Positions 36,142 through 46,266 are shown, counted from the first letter of the stretch. The stretch is 64,000 nt of DNA from Zavarzinella sp. (GCA_041399155.1 JAWKTI010000007.1:186001-250000); one strand, 5' to 3'. A program made the numbers and translations. Notes: a model not told the origin generated them from the sequence alone.

Positions 36142-36582
36142 TTACAGAGAAAGTTTCAGTTCTTTGGGCTGCTGACTTTGGTGGGGATGGCTGTCACCAG
36201 CAAAAATTTTCAGTTTCGATAGCTGTGCACGACCCAGTTTACCACGTGGGACCATCCGTTTAACGGCTTGAAACAGAATTTCTTCTGGTTTCCGATCCCG
36301 CATTTCGATGGCTGGGATAATCCGCAGACCGTTGGTATAACCGGTAAATGTCTGGTAAGACTTCTGCTCCCACTTGCGGCCGGTGAACTTGATCTTTTCT
36401 ACGTTGGTAACAACGATGAAGTCTCCGGTGTCCGCATGGGGTGTAAACGTGGGCTTGTGCTTACCACGCAGAATGTTGGCAATCTGGACCGCCAGTCGGC
36501 CTACCACCAGGTCTGTGGCGTCAATGTGCCACCAATCGGGGGTGACCGTCTGTCGGCTACCCATAAAGCTTTTATTACGCAT
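36142..36582 (-). CDS. rplM: 50S ribosomal protein L13
   Basis: The protein has 146 residues, standard L13 length. Typical stretches are WWHIDATDLVVGRLAVQIAN, GDFIVVTNVEKIKFTG and the KRMVPRGKLGRAQLSKLKIF block. It leads the rplM-rpsI operon. Confidence 0.96.
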   Translation of the reverse strand: MRNKSFMGSRQTVTPDWWHIDATDLVVGRLAVQIANILRGKHKPTFTPHADTGDFIVVTNVEKIKFTGRKWEQKSYQTFTGYTNGLRIIPAIEMRDRKPEEILFQAVKRMVPRGKLGRAQLSKLKIFAGDSHPHQSQQPKELKLSL

Positions 36583-36727
36583 GACCGTTCAATTGCTTAG
36601 AAGACTACGTATCTATCGAAGAAAATTATGATACGTGTCCGCCAACCGTTGGCAAGTACTGAAAATGAAAAACGATTCGAAAACCCATTTCGCAAAGCGT
36701 GTCGATTGATTACCTGCCCATGTGGCA

Positions 36728-37954
36728 TTAAAAAATCTTCATTTCTGGCACTGCAGTGACCCATTGACCACCCCACGTGCGGATGATTTGCCACTGCTGA
36801 CTGATTTCATCTGCCAGATTCCACGGTAAAATCACCACATAATCGGGCTTGTGGTGCTGCAACTGCTCCGGTGGATAAATTGGAATTCGGCTGCCCGGCA
36901 TGAATCGGTGCTGTTTCGAAGGTGCCGCGTCGCACACAAACTCCAGCAAATCCGGCCGCACACCCGCAAAATTGAGCAACGTGTTTCCTTTTGCTGCCGC
37001 ACCGTAGGCAGCAACGGTTTTGCCCTGACGCTTGCAATCAAGTAGAAACTGCAATAACCCGTATTTGACCTGCTCTGCCGCCGTCTGGAATGATTGGTAA
37101 TATTGCAATGTATTCATTCCTGCGGTCCCTTCGCGGTGCAGAAGTTCTCCCACCCGATTACTCACCATGTGGGGAGTTGAATCAGTGCGTTGAAGGTATA
37201 CACGCAGGCTCCCACCGTGTGTACTAAGTTCCTGCACATCAAACAGTTGCAAACCTTGCTTTTCAACGATCGATCGCACAGCCAGCAGCGACAAATAAGA
37301 AAAATGTTCGTGGTAAGCGGTATCAAACTGACAGTACCGCACCATATTGTAAAGATGAGGAAATTCTAATGTCGCCACCCCAGTGGGCTTCAGCAGAATC
37401 CGAATGCTTTCGGCGAAATCATTGATATCTGGCACGTGGGCAAAGACATTATTGCCAGCAAACAGATCGACTTCCCCACGCTGGGCGACCAATTTGCGGG
37501 CAAAATCGGCGGTCAGAAACTCTTCAATTGTCTCAAGTCCTTTGCTGATAGCCACTTGCGCAGTAGCGTGCGTCGGTTCAATGCCGTAGCACGGAATGTC
37601 ACGCTCCTGAAAGAACTGCAGCAGATAGCCATCGTTCGAGGCCGCTTCCACAAACTGGCTCTGGTGGTTCAATTGAAATCGTTCCACCATTTCGTGGGCA
37701 TATTGACGCGCGTGGGCCAGCCAGCTTGTCGAAGTAGAACTGAAATAGGCGTAATCCGGCGTAAAAAACGTTTCCGGCGTGGCCATATCTTCCGTTTGCA
37801 CCAGCCAGCAATGGTGGCACACCAGCAACCGTAACGGCAGCCAGACTTCTCCCACATGAAGTTGATCGGCACGCAAATACGCATTGGAAGGTGGGGCGGT
37901 TCCTAAATCCAGAAATGAATGCTGCAGTGGTTGCCCACAGTGACGGCACTTCAT
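36728..37954 (-). CDS. Zn-finger SAM-dependent sugar C-methyltransferase
   Basis: The protein has 408 residues. An N-terminal zinc ribbon (CRHCG, then CHHC near residues 47-50) is followed by a SAM-binding domain (VEAASNDGYLLQFF) and the YHEHFSYLS motif of TylC3/NovU-type deoxysugar C-methyltransferases. A C-terminal C-methyltransferase domain follows (AAYGAAAKGNTLLNF). It probably adds a methyl branch to the 4-keto-6-deoxyhexose made by its operon partners. Its ATG overlaps the epimerase stop (ATGA), so it is coupled and last in the CDP-sugar operon. Confidence 0.88.
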   Translation of the reverse strand: MKCRHCGQPLQHSFLDLGTAPPSNAYLRADQLHVGEVWLPLRLLVCHHCWLVQTEDMATPETFFTPDYAYFSSTSTSWLAHARQYAHEMVERFQLNHQSQFVEAASNDGYLLQFFQERDIPCYGIEPTHATAQVAISKGLETIEEFLTADFARKLVAQRGEVDLFAGNNVFAHVPDINDFAESIRILLKPTGVATLEFPHLYNMVRYCQFDTAYHEHFSYLSLLAVRSIVEKQGLQLFDVQELSTHGGSLRVYLQRTDSTPHMVSNRVGELLHREGTAGMNTLQYYQSFQTAAEQVKYGLLQFLLDCKRQGKTVAAYGAAAKGNTLLNFAGVRPDLLEFVCDAAPSKQHRFMPGSRIPIYPPEQLQHHKPDYVVILPWNLADEISQQWQIIRTWGGQWVTAVPEMKIF

Positions 37955-38511
37955 CGATCTACTCCGTTAAAATCGCTGGTGAGCATGGGAAACTGGCGAT
38001 CCCGATCTGAAAGCTGGGTAATGGGCAACGGCCAGGAGATTGCCAGGCGAGGATCCTGCACATTCAGGCCACCTTCCGCGTTGGGTACGTATGGTTGGGA
38101 ATGGCAATAATTCAGCACCACATTTGCGGACAGCGTTTGAAATCCATGGGCAAACCCGGGTGGAATCAACAGCGATCTTGGGCTGTTCCCGTCTAGTTTT
38201 ACCTGATAAACACTCAGAAAATTCACCGAAGATCTACGAATGTCAACAATCAGATCCAGAATTTCGCCTTGCAGACAGGTAACCAGCTTCCATTCATCAA
38301 AGGGTGGGTGCTGAAAGTGCAGTCCACGGACGGTGCCACGTTCCCTGGTAATTGTCTGATTCACCTGGGCCACCGGCCGATCCCAACCCAACGTTGTCAG
38401 GTCGTCCAGATCGAACAAACGTTGAAAAGAACCACGGTCGTCTGCAAGTACTTTTCTAGTAAGCACTTGCACGCCAGGTGCCAGCTCGAATTCAATCGAA
38501 AATCGATTCAT
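37951..38511 (-). CDS. RmlC-like sugar-nucleotide epimerase
   Basis: The protein has 186 residues of the dTDP-4-dehydrorhamnose 3,5-epimerase cupin family: VLADDRGSFQRLF, then TRERGTVRGLHFQHPP with the catalytic His, and IPPGFAHGFQTLS. In this CDP operon the substrate is more likely a CDP-4-keto-6-deoxyhexose. The start ATG 38511 overlaps the rfbG stop (ATGA); the frame upstream is only an extension into rfbG. Confidence 0.88.
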   Translation of the reverse strand: MNRFSIEFELAPGVQVLTRKVLADDRGSFQRLFDLDDLTTLGWDRPVAQVNQTITRERGTVRGLHFQHPPFDEWKLVTCLQGEILDLIVDIRRSSVNFLSVYQVKLDGNSPRSLLIPPGFAHGFQTLSANVVLNYCHSQPYVPNAEGGLNVQDPRLAISWPLPITQLSDRDRQFPMLTSDFNGVDR

Positions 38512-39611
38512 GAATTGGCTTCCGCGCTGGTGAATGTGGCAATCTGTTCCAGGCAAAGTGTGCGTGCGTTTTCCCCCGCGTAATGTCGACAATACCATTC
38601 AACGGTGCGTGCCAGTCCATTCGAAAGATCCCACCGGGGGATGTAGCCCAACTGGGTGCGGGCTTTGGCCGTTTCCAGTGCCAGCCAGGGTGCTTCCCGA
38701 GGCCCACTTTCGGTAGTGGGCCATTCGACGCAACTTTCGATATTGAATGGAGTTGTGCTGAATTGCTGGAACAAGGATGCCCCTCGTTGAATCACGTGCT
38801 TGACAGTTGCCGCCTCATGGGGCAGTGGGCCAAAATTGTACGCACCTGCACGGCTGGGCTGGTGGTAAAGTTGCTCGGCCAGCATCAGATAACCTGCAAG
38901 AGGTTCCAGCACATGCTGCCACGGTCGAATTGCTTCGGGACGACGGATCTGCAATGTTTGCTGTGACTGCCAGGCACGGATGGCATCGGGAAGCAGGCGA
39001 TCGGTCGACCAGTCTCCCCCACCAATTACGTTGCCTGCACGTGCGGTGGCCAGTGCAACGCCTTGTTTGGCGAAAAAAACCTCGCGATAACTGTCGATCA
39101 CCAGTTCCGCAGCCGCTTTGCTGGCACTATAGGGATCATGTCCACCCAGTGGGTCGTTTTCACGGTATGGGAATGTCGATTGGTCTTCGCGGTAGACTTT
39201 ATCGGTGGTAATGGCCAATACTACTTTCAGGGAAGTTTTTTCCCGCAAACCGTTCAGAACGTTGGCCGTGCCCATCACGTTGGTATTGAACGTCGTCAGT
39301 GGGTCGCGATAACTTTCCCGCACCAACGCCTGTGCAGCCAGATGAAGAACAATTTCGGGCTGGCAATCGTGTGCTACCTGCTGGAAATGCTTGGGGTGCA
39401 GAATGTCACCCACGTGGTGATGAAGAACTTGCTGTAAGTTGCAGCAATCAAAGAGGTTAGGCGTGGTATGGGGCGGGAGAGCATAACCGTGCACTTCCGC
39501 ACCCAGGTGGTGCAGCCAAAGGCTGAGCCACGCACCCTTGAAGCCGGTATGACCGGTGACCAGAACCCTTTTCCCATGCCAGAATGATGCCATCAGTGGG
39601 GTTACTTCCAT
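38508..39611 (-). CDS. rfbG: CDP-glucose 4,6-dehydratase
   Basis: The protein has 367 residues of the extended SDR family: NAD motif GHTGFKGAW near residue 20, TTDKVY, and catalytic YSASK. GGGDWSTDRLLPD and RPWQHVLEP are characteristic of RfbG, which converts CDP-glucose to CDP-4-keto-6-deoxyglucose. The start at 39611 overlaps the end of rfbF by 10 bases; an internal ATG (39593) is an alternative. The adjacent cytidylyltransferase supplies its substrate. Confidence 0.93.
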   Translation of the reverse strand: MEVTPLMASFWHGKRVLVTGHTGFKGAWLSLWLHHLGAEVHGYALPPHTTPNLFDCCNLQQVLHHHVGDILHPKHFQQVAHDCQPEIVLHLAAQALVRESYRDPLTTFNTNVMGTANVLNGLREKTSLKVVLAITTDKVYREDQSTFPYRENDPLGGHDPYSASKAAAELVIDSYREVFFAKQGVALATARAGNVIGGGDWSTDRLLPDAIRAWQSQQTLQIRRPEAIRPWQHVLEPLAGYLMLAEQLYHQPSRAGAYNFGPLPHEAATVKHVIQRGASLFQQFSTTPFNIESCVEWPTTESGPREAPWLALETAKARTQLGYIPRWDLSNGLARTVEWYCRHYAGENARTLCLEQIATFTSAEANS

Positions 39612-40375
39612 GTTTTCCAGGGTGCCTGACCCGCATTCCAGAGCGATTCCAGATGATTTTTATCGCGCAGGGTGTCCATCGCCTGCCAGAAACCCAAATG
39701 TTCGAAAGCCATCAGTTGATTCATCGTTGCCAGTTGGGCCAGTGGTTTCCCTTCCCAACTGCTCTGGTCGTTTTCGATCAGATCGAGGCACTGTGGGGAG
39801 AGAACAAAGAAGCCACCATTAATCAGGCCACCATCCCCACGTGGCTTTTCGGTAAATCCCGTAACTTGTTTGTTGGTAAGGGTTAAGGCACCATACCGGC
39901 CGGGTGGCTGCACCGCAGTTACGGTGGCCCACTTGCCATGTTGCTGGTGAAAATCGATTGCGGCACGGATGTTAACATCGCTGACGCCATCGCCGTAGGT
40001 AAGGCAGAAGGCCGATTCGCCCTGCAGGTAGGGGGCTACGCGTTTGATTCGCCCACCCGTCAGGGTGTTTTCGCCCGTATCTACCAGCGTGACACGCCAC
40101 GGTTCGGCATGGCGTTCGTGCACTTCCATGGAATTGTTGGTCATATCGAAGGTAACATCGGACATATGCAGGAAATAGTTGGCGAAATATTCCTTAATGA
40201 CATATCCTTTGTACCCACAGCAGATGACAAAGTCGTGCAGGCCATGAGATGAGTACATCTTCATTATGTGCCAGAGAATGGGCCGCCCTCCGATGGAAAC
40301 CATCGGTTTTGGCCGCAAATCAGTCTCTTCGGATAATCGGGTGCCAAACCCACCCGCCAGGATGACCACTTTCAT
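39602..40375 (-). CDS. rfbF: Glucose-1-phosphate cytidylyltransferase
   Basis: The protein has 257 residues, the family length. The nucleotidyltransferase motif is LAGGFGTRLSEETDLRPKPM, with YGDGVSDVN and FTEKPRGDGGLINGGFF downstream. It makes CDP-glucose from CTP and glucose-1-phosphate. It is the first gene of the operon rfbF-rfbG-epimerase-methyltransferase, all overlapping by 4-10 bases. This points to a CDP-linked branched or deoxy sugar for surface polysaccharide. Confidence 0.94.
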   Translation of the reverse strand: MKVVILAGGFGTRLSEETDLRPKPMVSIGGRPILWHIMKMYSSHGLHDFVICCGYKGYVIKEYFANYFLHMSDVTFDMTNNSMEVHERHAEPWRVTLVDTGENTLTGGRIKRVAPYLQGESAFCLTYGDGVSDVNIRAAIDFHQQHGKWATVTAVQPPGRYGALTLTNKQVTGFTEKPRGDGGLINGGFFVLSPQCLDLIENDQSSWEGKPLAQLATMNQLMAFEHLGFWQAMDTLRDKNHLESLWNAGQAPWKTWK

Positions 40376-40624
40376 GATGCCCCACCCCCACTTACTGTGG
40401 GGTTAGGATAGCAACGGAACAATCCTCTGGGACAAATTGCAAGCTGTTGAGGTCTGTAATCGGTACAGAGTGGTAATCAAAGGAATTGCACATGGGTAAA
40501 GGAACATTCATGCCATGTAAAAACCAAACGTGAAGGCACGCATTCTAGCCTTCGCGGGAATGACGATTCTGGTGGGCTTCAGTCTATTGGGTGCACTTCG
40601 GTTTTGTAGCACCTGTGCGGCGAT

Positions 40625-41161
40625 CTAACTTTCTTCGTACTGCGCGATGCGGTTGTGGGGATGGTACAGTCCACCGACCTGTGCCTCGCGTTCCAGAGAA
40701 TATTCCATCTGGTACGCATCTTCACAAGTATCTTCGAAGTGCCCACGGATGACACGGCAAGCCATAAATCCTTCCGCACGGAAGAACTGCTGCCCGGCCA
40801 GGTTCGATTCACGCACCAGCAAGGTAATCCGCGTACGGCGATGAGTGGACAGTTTTCCTGCCAGCTTCATCACCATCTGCGTTCCGATACCATGGCGCCG
40901 GAAATCAGGATGCACCGCAAAGTTCAGAATGTGTAAGCGGCTCTTATGTAATTCATAAATCATAAAGCCGACAACGCGATCGTTGTATTCCGCTACCATT
41001 CCGATGCAGTTTCGCTGGCGCAAACTGTGCAAGAAATCTTCCTCAGTCCAGGGACTTGCAAAACTGGCTTGCTCCGTTTGCAATACCTCGAGCATGTCTC
41101 GCCGAATCATCCAGCGGATATGCACGCGAAGACGCTCCTGCTGTTCACGTACTGTACTCAT
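40625..41161 (-). CDS. GNAT acetyltransferase (RimI-like)
   Basis: The protein has 178 residues. The acetyl-CoA-binding motif is FAVHPDFRRHGIGTQMVMKL (Q/RxxGxG/A type), with the RimI-like start IRRDMLEVLQTEQASFASPW and the second half RESNLAGQQFFRAEGF. It may acetylate a protein N-terminus. ATG 41161 has GGAGG upstream and is preferred; the open frame extends 23 codons further without a better site. An extra tail of about 25 residues follows the domain. Confidence 0.83.
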   Translation of the reverse strand: MSTVREQQERLRVHIRWMIRRDMLEVLQTEQASFASPWTEEDFLHSLRQRNCIGMVAEYNDRVVGFMIYELHKSRLHILNFAVHPDFRRHGIGTQMVMKLAGKLSTHRRTRITLLVRESNLAGQQFFRAEGFMACRVIRGHFEDTCEDAYQMEYSLEREAQVGGLYHPHNRIAQYEES

Positions 41162-41400
41162 TATTCGGATTCCTCCCTGATCCGTGGTTGCCAGGCAACC
41201 GTCCACTTCAAACTGTCTCGGAAGTGACACCTGCAGTCAGCGTGCACCGCTGTTCCCATTCCTGGTAACAGACAGATACAATACCAACCCCCCGTGCAAG
41301 TCTCAAGACGACTCTTCCTAAAGCCACCTCACGTGCGGCAGAAACCTGCCTCTAACGTGGGATAGTGTTTCCCTGTATTACCCAGATTATCTGTTCTACT

Positions 41401-41421
41401 GGATCGCTTTGCCAGCGATCC
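41401..41421. other. Perfect stem-loop downstream of DUF11-repeat gene
   Basis: GGATCGC-tttgcca-GCGATCC forms a 7-bp stem with a 7-base loop 40 bases beyond the stop of the leftward gene. There is no T-tract, so it may be a weak terminator or an RNA end-stabilising hairpin. Confidence 0.45.
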
Positions 41422-41460
41422 CATGGCTGGTGCACCTGAGTTGTTTCAGGAGCTTAATTT

Positions 41461-43419
41461 TCATCTCTGATAGAAAATGGTGCTGTCTTCTTTGGTGACA
41501 GGCTGGCGAATCTGATCGCACGATAGCTGCACTTTGCATCGCATATCGCCCGGTTTGGTACCTTTGACTTTGATCCGTACTACCGCATCTGCTTTGACGC
41601 CAAGGCGGGGAATCGGTTCAAAGGTAATAATGGCACCACTGGAAGTATACTTCACTGGTGCCTGTATATCTCCCACCTGCAGGCCTTCGGAATAACCTGC
41701 CACTAGTCGCAGGTTCGTCAGTGGGGATGTTCCCTGATTGATCACCCGCACTTCGTAGGTAATTTCCTTGCCCACTTCGGCTGGGTTATCGACGTTAATA
41801 ATTTCAAAGTTCACTGCAGGCACACCATCGACCTGAATCAGGCACTCAGCCTTCGATTGCAGGCGGGTCCCAGCCTGAGCGATGCTGCGTACTGCCAGAT
41901 TGCCCGCAATGCCAGCCCGTGCGGTCACAGTCACTTTCTTGGCAGAACCCGCTGGTTGAGCACCAAGGTTCCAGGTTACGGTGCGGGTACCAGGTTCGTA
42001 GTTTCCACCATCACTGGCAGAAACAAACTCTAATCCTTCAGGAAAAGCTGCCGCCGCCTGAACCTTATCGGTGGTGGCATTGCCGCTGTTACTTAATTCC
42101 AGAGTGAATGTTGCTTCGCCACGCACCAGGGCTTTGCCTGGGGTGATCATCTTCAGATCAAGCTTGGGCTGCTGAACCATTGTCGTTGACTTCAGCTTGA
42201 CCGGTGCCACCAGGTCGCCCAGTACTGTCAGTTCGCAGGTCTGAATCCCTGGTTCCAGTGCGGTGGTTTTCAGAACCACGGCCCGGCTTTCACCTGGGGG
42301 CAGACTATCCAGCTCTGCTTCCACTGGCGAACCATCTTTCTGCGAAGCGTGCCGCAAACCAGGAGTCATTGCCACGTGTATCTTTACTTTGTTGGCGGGT
42401 GCCGAACCTTCATTCTTGATGACGATGTGGAATGAGCCTTCATCGCCAAAGAACACTGATTCTGGCCCGTTCATCGTTGCGGTCAGTTTTGGCCGGGTAA
42501 TCGTCACTTTATTGCGGGCTTCGGCGGTGAATGTTACCCGTGGGGAGGTTTCATAATCGCGATCTCCCAGCGGTTTGACATTCACTTTAATCTTTTTCTC
42601 TTCACCCACATTCAGTTTGCCCAGCGACCAGCGTAACTGGTTGAGGTTCACATCTGCGACAGGATCCCCACCGAGATAGCGATTACCCTGGGAAATCTGC
42701 TCTTCCACCCGCACATCGGAAACCGGAATAGGGCCGATATTTTTCACCACAATCAGGTAGCTCAGATCCTTCCCCTGTGGGACAGCATCCGGCCCCAGCG
42801 TTTCAATAGCTATGGTGGGCGTGACGCGGTTATCTGCGGCAAAGCCATTATTGGCGAACGCCGCCTTACTGAAGGTGGGTTCTGTTGGCTTCTGTGGTTG
42901 TTCCACTGGTTTTGGCGTTGGCAGAACCGGTTTCAGGTTCACTTCGGGTTGTGCCACAGGTTTCGGATCGGGTAGCGTGGGTGGCACCATCTTGGGTACT
43001 TCCCGCACTGGTTCCACTTTGGGTAATTGCAGCTTAGGCTCTTCCTGTTTCACAGGAGGTAAAGCTGGTAATGTTGGTTTCGTGGGAGTATCGGTGCCGG
43101 TAACCCCAGGTGGCAACGGGCTGACACCAATTGGTTTTTCCGAAGTACGCACAGGTACCGGTGGTAATTCCGGCTTCAGTGCAGGTGTTTTCAATTCGGG
43201 AGTTTTCAGTGCAGGTGGGTTGTCCGCAGGAGGCATCAACGTGGGTACTTCGATCTCCAGATCGCCCAACGTGGGAAGTTCGGCTGGCAACTTTGGAATA
43301 TCAATGTCGCCGTTGGCCGGTTGTGCCGCCAATTGAGAAAAGGTCAGGCCGCCAACAGCAACCATACCCAATACCACGATCAGTAGATATTTTTTGCGCA
43401 CAACTATTCCCCCTGACAT
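41461..43419 (-). CDS. Secreted DUF11-repeat surface protein with Pro-rich stalk
   Basis: The protein has 652 residues. A signal anchor (KKYLLIVVLGMVAVGG) is followed by a Pro/Lys/Glu-rich low-complexity stretch (about 40-205) with many KPxLP units. At least four beta-sandwich repeats of the DUF11 type (about 205-310, 315-420, 425-530, 535-645) follow, each with a PxxVxxGxxLxYxIxVxNxG pattern. Such proteins form stalks on cell surfaces. A GTG start at 43401 preceded by GGGGGA is as good as ATG 43419. Confidence 0.82.
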   Translation of the reverse strand: MSGGIVVRKKYLLIVVLGMVAVGGLTFSQLAAQPANGDIDIPKLPAELPTLGDLEIEVPTLMPPADNPPALKTPELKTPALKPELPPVPVRTSEKPIGVSPLPPGVTGTDTPTKPTLPALPPVKQEEPKLQLPKVEPVREVPKMVPPTLPDPKPVAQPEVNLKPVLPTPKPVEQPQKPTEPTFSKAAFANNGFAADNRVTPTIAIETLGPDAVPQGKDLSYLIVVKNIGPIPVSDVRVEEQISQGNRYLGGDPVADVNLNQLRWSLGKLNVGEEKKIKVNVKPLGDRDYETSPRVTFTAEARNKVTITRPKLTATMNGPESVFFGDEGSFHIVIKNEGSAPANKVKIHVAMTPGLRHASQKDGSPVEAELDSLPPGESRAVVLKTTALEPGIQTCELTVLGDLVAPVKLKSTTMVQQPKLDLKMITPGKALVRGEATFTLELSNSGNATTDKVQAAAAFPEGLEFVSASDGGNYEPGTRTVTWNLGAQPAGSAKKVTVTARAGIAGNLAVRSIAQAGTRLQSKAECLIQVDGVPAVNFEIINVDNPAEVGKEITYEVRVINQGTSPLTNLRLVAGYSEGLQVGDIQAPVKYTSSGAIITFEPIPRLGVKADAVVRIKVKGTKPGDMRCKVQLSCDQIRQPVTKEDSTIFYQR

Positions 43420-43529
43420 CGGTATGCTGCGTGTTCATTCTGGCATACCCCCCGGCAATCATCGCATCCTGTTCGGAATTGATGGTACCAGAATGAACAC
43501 ACAGCTACGTTTTCTAACTGTCCACACCA

Positions 43530-43874
43530 CTATTCTTGTTCTGGTGGCGGAGCAGGATATTTCACGGCGTTTTTTACCATCTTCTCACGCAAGGCCGTGG
43601 TGATATCAATCCCGGAATGCAGACTGAATAACATCAGCAGATAGACCACATCGGCCACTTCATCTGCGACGGCCTCACGTAACCTGGGGTGCTGGCAGAT
43701 CTCATAAGATTCCTGCTCAGTCGCCCAGCGAAACGGCTCCAGTAATTCACCCACTTCACTTGCCAGCGCCATGCACAGATTTTTCGGGCTGTGGTATGGC
43801 TGCCAGTTTCGTTCCGAGGCAAATCGATCAGCGATGATTTTCAACGCACCGATGGTTGTTGATTCATCATCCAT
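43530..43874 (-). CDS. MazG-like nucleotide pyrophosphohydrolase
   Basis: The protein has 114 residues. The MazG acidic metal site is visible as SEVGELLEPF and DEVADVVYLL, in an all-alpha fold. It probably hydrolyses non-canonical nucleoside triphosphates (house-cleaning type). The start is placed at ATG 43874, where the conserved domain begins; the open frame reaches 43973 without a better site. It is monocistronic. Confidence 0.82.
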   Translation of the reverse strand: MDDESTTIGALKIIADRFASERNWQPYHSPKNLCMALASEVGELLEPFRWATEQESYEICQHPRLREAVADEVADVVYLLMLFSLHSGIDITTALREKMVKNAVKYPAPPPEQE

Positions 43875-44082
43875 GATGGATTTCCGTTCCAAAAATTCTG
43901 GTAATCGCCCGCACGAATGTTCCCCACCGTGCTGGACTGTGGCGTTGAATAACGTTCTGAATTGATTTGTCAATTCGAATTACAGATTCCTGCACCAAAA
44001 GAATCCACAGAAGTGGGTATGGGCGGCAAGCTGGATAAATCAGCAATGTTGGGCAATGGAGATTCTGGGCTGGATATTGCAA

Positions 44083-46266
44083 TTACTGCTGCAACTGATC
44101 GAACAGTTTCTGCACCGCAGTTTCCGCACGTTGCCGCAATTCTCCATCCAGTGGGAGCAGTTGCCATTCTGCCGCCAGCGTTTCCAGAATGCCCACCGCA
44201 TGTAACAGCAGCCCGGGCGATAATTCCGATACGGTGGTTGGTGTTGTGCCCACCGTAGCTTCCGTTGGAATCTCTGCTAACTGGCTGATCTGTTCAAAAA
44301 GTCTCGCATTACTGGAACTGCCCATCACAATCTCGTCCAGCTCACCCTGGAACAGTTCATCAAACAATTCCTGCTTCTGATCAATTGCTTTTTTGACCGA
44401 TTCTTCAATCGTGTTCTGGGTAATAAAGTGGATCACCCGCACCTGCTGGCGTTGCCCCAGGCGGTGCACGCGTGCAATCCGCTGGGCCAGCACTGCGGGA
44501 TTCCAGGGTAGTTCCAGATTAATCACCGTATCTGCCTGCTGTAAGTTCAGACCCACACCGCCAGCATCAGTACTGAGAAAAATCCGGCAATCGGGGTGCT
44601 GAAACCGTTCCAGTGCTTCCTTCCGCTTACTGCCATTCATGCTGCCGTGCAGCATCGCATAAGAAATCTTTAATTCCTGCAATAGTCCCGCGACCAGTTG
44701 CAGCATCGTTTCAAACTCGCTGAACAGCACCACCTTATGGTGGGTAGTGTCCGATTCCAGCAGATCAGGCAGCAGTGCCCGCAGTTCTTCAAGTTTTGGA
44801 GACGAAGTAATTGTCGAATCCATCACGTGGGCACTGTCGCAGATCATCCGCATATGTTTCAGGCAGGTCAGAATCCGCTTCCGATCAATCTGTGTGGGGG
44901 AAATTCGTGCCAGCAATTGTGCCAGGCGGGATTTTTGCTGATCGTAATGCACCTGCTGGTTCTCATCCAACAAGACAGTGCGAGTGGTATCGATCCGCTC
45001 TGGCAACTCCCCCAGTACTTCCTGGCGGGTACGACGCAGAAAGATCGGCGCTAGTTTTTCGCGAATCTGATCCAGCTTCCGATAGCCAAGGAAATTACCT
45101 GATTCATCGTACTGGCGATGATCTTCCAGAAACTGAAAGGCCGGGCCGAAGCGGCGTTCATCCACAAATTGCACAATGCTGTACAATTCTTCCAGCCGAT
45201 TTTCCAATGGCGTGCCACTGAGCACCATTGCAAACCGGCTTTTCAATTTTTTCACGATCTGGGTGGTTTTCGCCTCCCAGTTTTTGATCCGCTGTGCCTC
45301 ATCCAGCACAATCACATCGGGCTCCCACTGGGATATCTCTTCGAAATCCCGCAGGATTTGTTCGTAATTCACCAGCTTGTAAAAACTAGGTGCGTGGTAG
45401 AGATTCTGACGCACTTCTTTCAAGCCATCCACCACAATGTGGGAACGATTGGTGAACTGCTGAATCTGCCCAGGCCACTGATACTTGACACTTGCTGGCG
45501 ACACCACCAGCACTTTAGAAATACCTCGGTAACGTGCCAGGAGTTCGATTGCTGCCAGTGTCTGAACGGTTTTTCCCAGGCCCATATCGTCGCCTAGAAT
45601 TGACCGCCCACGACAGGCAAGAAAAATCGCACCGTGGGCCTGATAGTCATACAAAGGCACATTCAACACCTGTCTCACGGTGGCCTGATCGCCTATCTCC
45701 GCCAGTTCCTGCAGCCACACGCTTTCCTGTTGCCGTAAATTCGCCAGTTCAATTTCGCGATCCAGAAAATCCATCGCATCGCTGGCCACGGTAATCTGTT
45801 CCGGCACCTTCTCCATTGCATCGACGAACTCATCCCAGCGGTGCACACCGTTCCAATAGCCTTCTTCATTGAAATACTTCTGCAACAGGTGCGTTAACTG
45901 ATCGGACGTGCGACCCGGCAAGCGCATCTTCAGCCGTAAACGTTCTCCTGTATAATCGAGAATCAATTCCGGACGGGTGACCGCTGCCTTCCGGCTTTTT
46001 ACCTGTTCGGGTGCGTCTGCTGCCACCGCATTCAATACAGCTTCGATATGCTTGCAGGTGCCCAGGGTATTGGAACGATAATCGGGGCAGGTGCAGTGAT
46101 TATCTCCCACGTCGAAACCACGAATCTGAACGGTATAAGTCCCACCACTTTCCGGGTTGGTGATGCGGTAGTCGGAAAACAACCGCTTGTTGGTCAGATT
46201 TTCAATCTGAAACTTGCCGGCCTGCGCCCGCAACCGCCGGAGATCAATCTGTTCTTCACGTATCAT
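44083..46266 (-). CDS. SWIM-finger SNF2-family helicase-like ATPase
   Basis: The protein has 727 residues. An N-terminal SWIM zinc finger (CTCPDY then CKHIEA, about residues 58-75) is followed by a complete SNF2 ATPase: motif I DDMGLGKT, motif II DEAQ, motif III LSGTPLENRLEEL, motif V FLSTDAGGVGLNLQ and motif VI QRIARVHRLGQ. The bacterial members translocate on DNA and are linked to repair or to displacing RNA polymerase. The C-terminal extension of about 80 residues is helical. No nuclease partner is adjacent. Confidence 0.92.
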   Translation of the reverse strand: MIREEQIDLRRLRAQAGKFQIENLTNKRLFSDYRITNPESGGTYTVQIRGFDVGDNHCTCPDYRSNTLGTCKHIEAVLNAVAADAPEQVKSRKAAVTRPELILDYTGERLRLKMRLPGRTSDQLTHLLQKYFNEEGYWNGVHRWDEFVDAMEKVPEQITVASDAMDFLDREIELANLRQQESVWLQELAEIGDQATVRQVLNVPLYDYQAHGAIFLACRGRSILGDDMGLGKTVQTLAAIELLARYRGISKVLVVSPASVKYQWPGQIQQFTNRSHIVVDGLKEVRQNLYHAPSFYKLVNYEQILRDFEEISQWEPDVIVLDEAQRIKNWEAKTTQIVKKLKSRFAMVLSGTPLENRLEELYSIVQFVDERRFGPAFQFLEDHRQYDESGNFLGYRKLDQIREKLAPIFLRRTRQEVLGELPERIDTTRTVLLDENQQVHYDQQKSRLAQLLARISPTQIDRKRILTCLKHMRMICDSAHVMDSTITSSPKLEELRALLPDLLESDTTHHKVVLFSEFETMLQLVAGLLQELKISYAMLHGSMNGSKRKEALERFQHPDCRIFLSTDAGGVGLNLQQADTVINLELPWNPAVLAQRIARVHRLGQRQQVRVIHFITQNTIEESVKKAIDQKQELFDELFQGELDEIVMGSSSNARLFEQISQLAEIPTEATVGTTPTTVSELSPGLLLHAVGILETLAAEWQLLPLDGELRQRAETAVQKLFDQLQQ

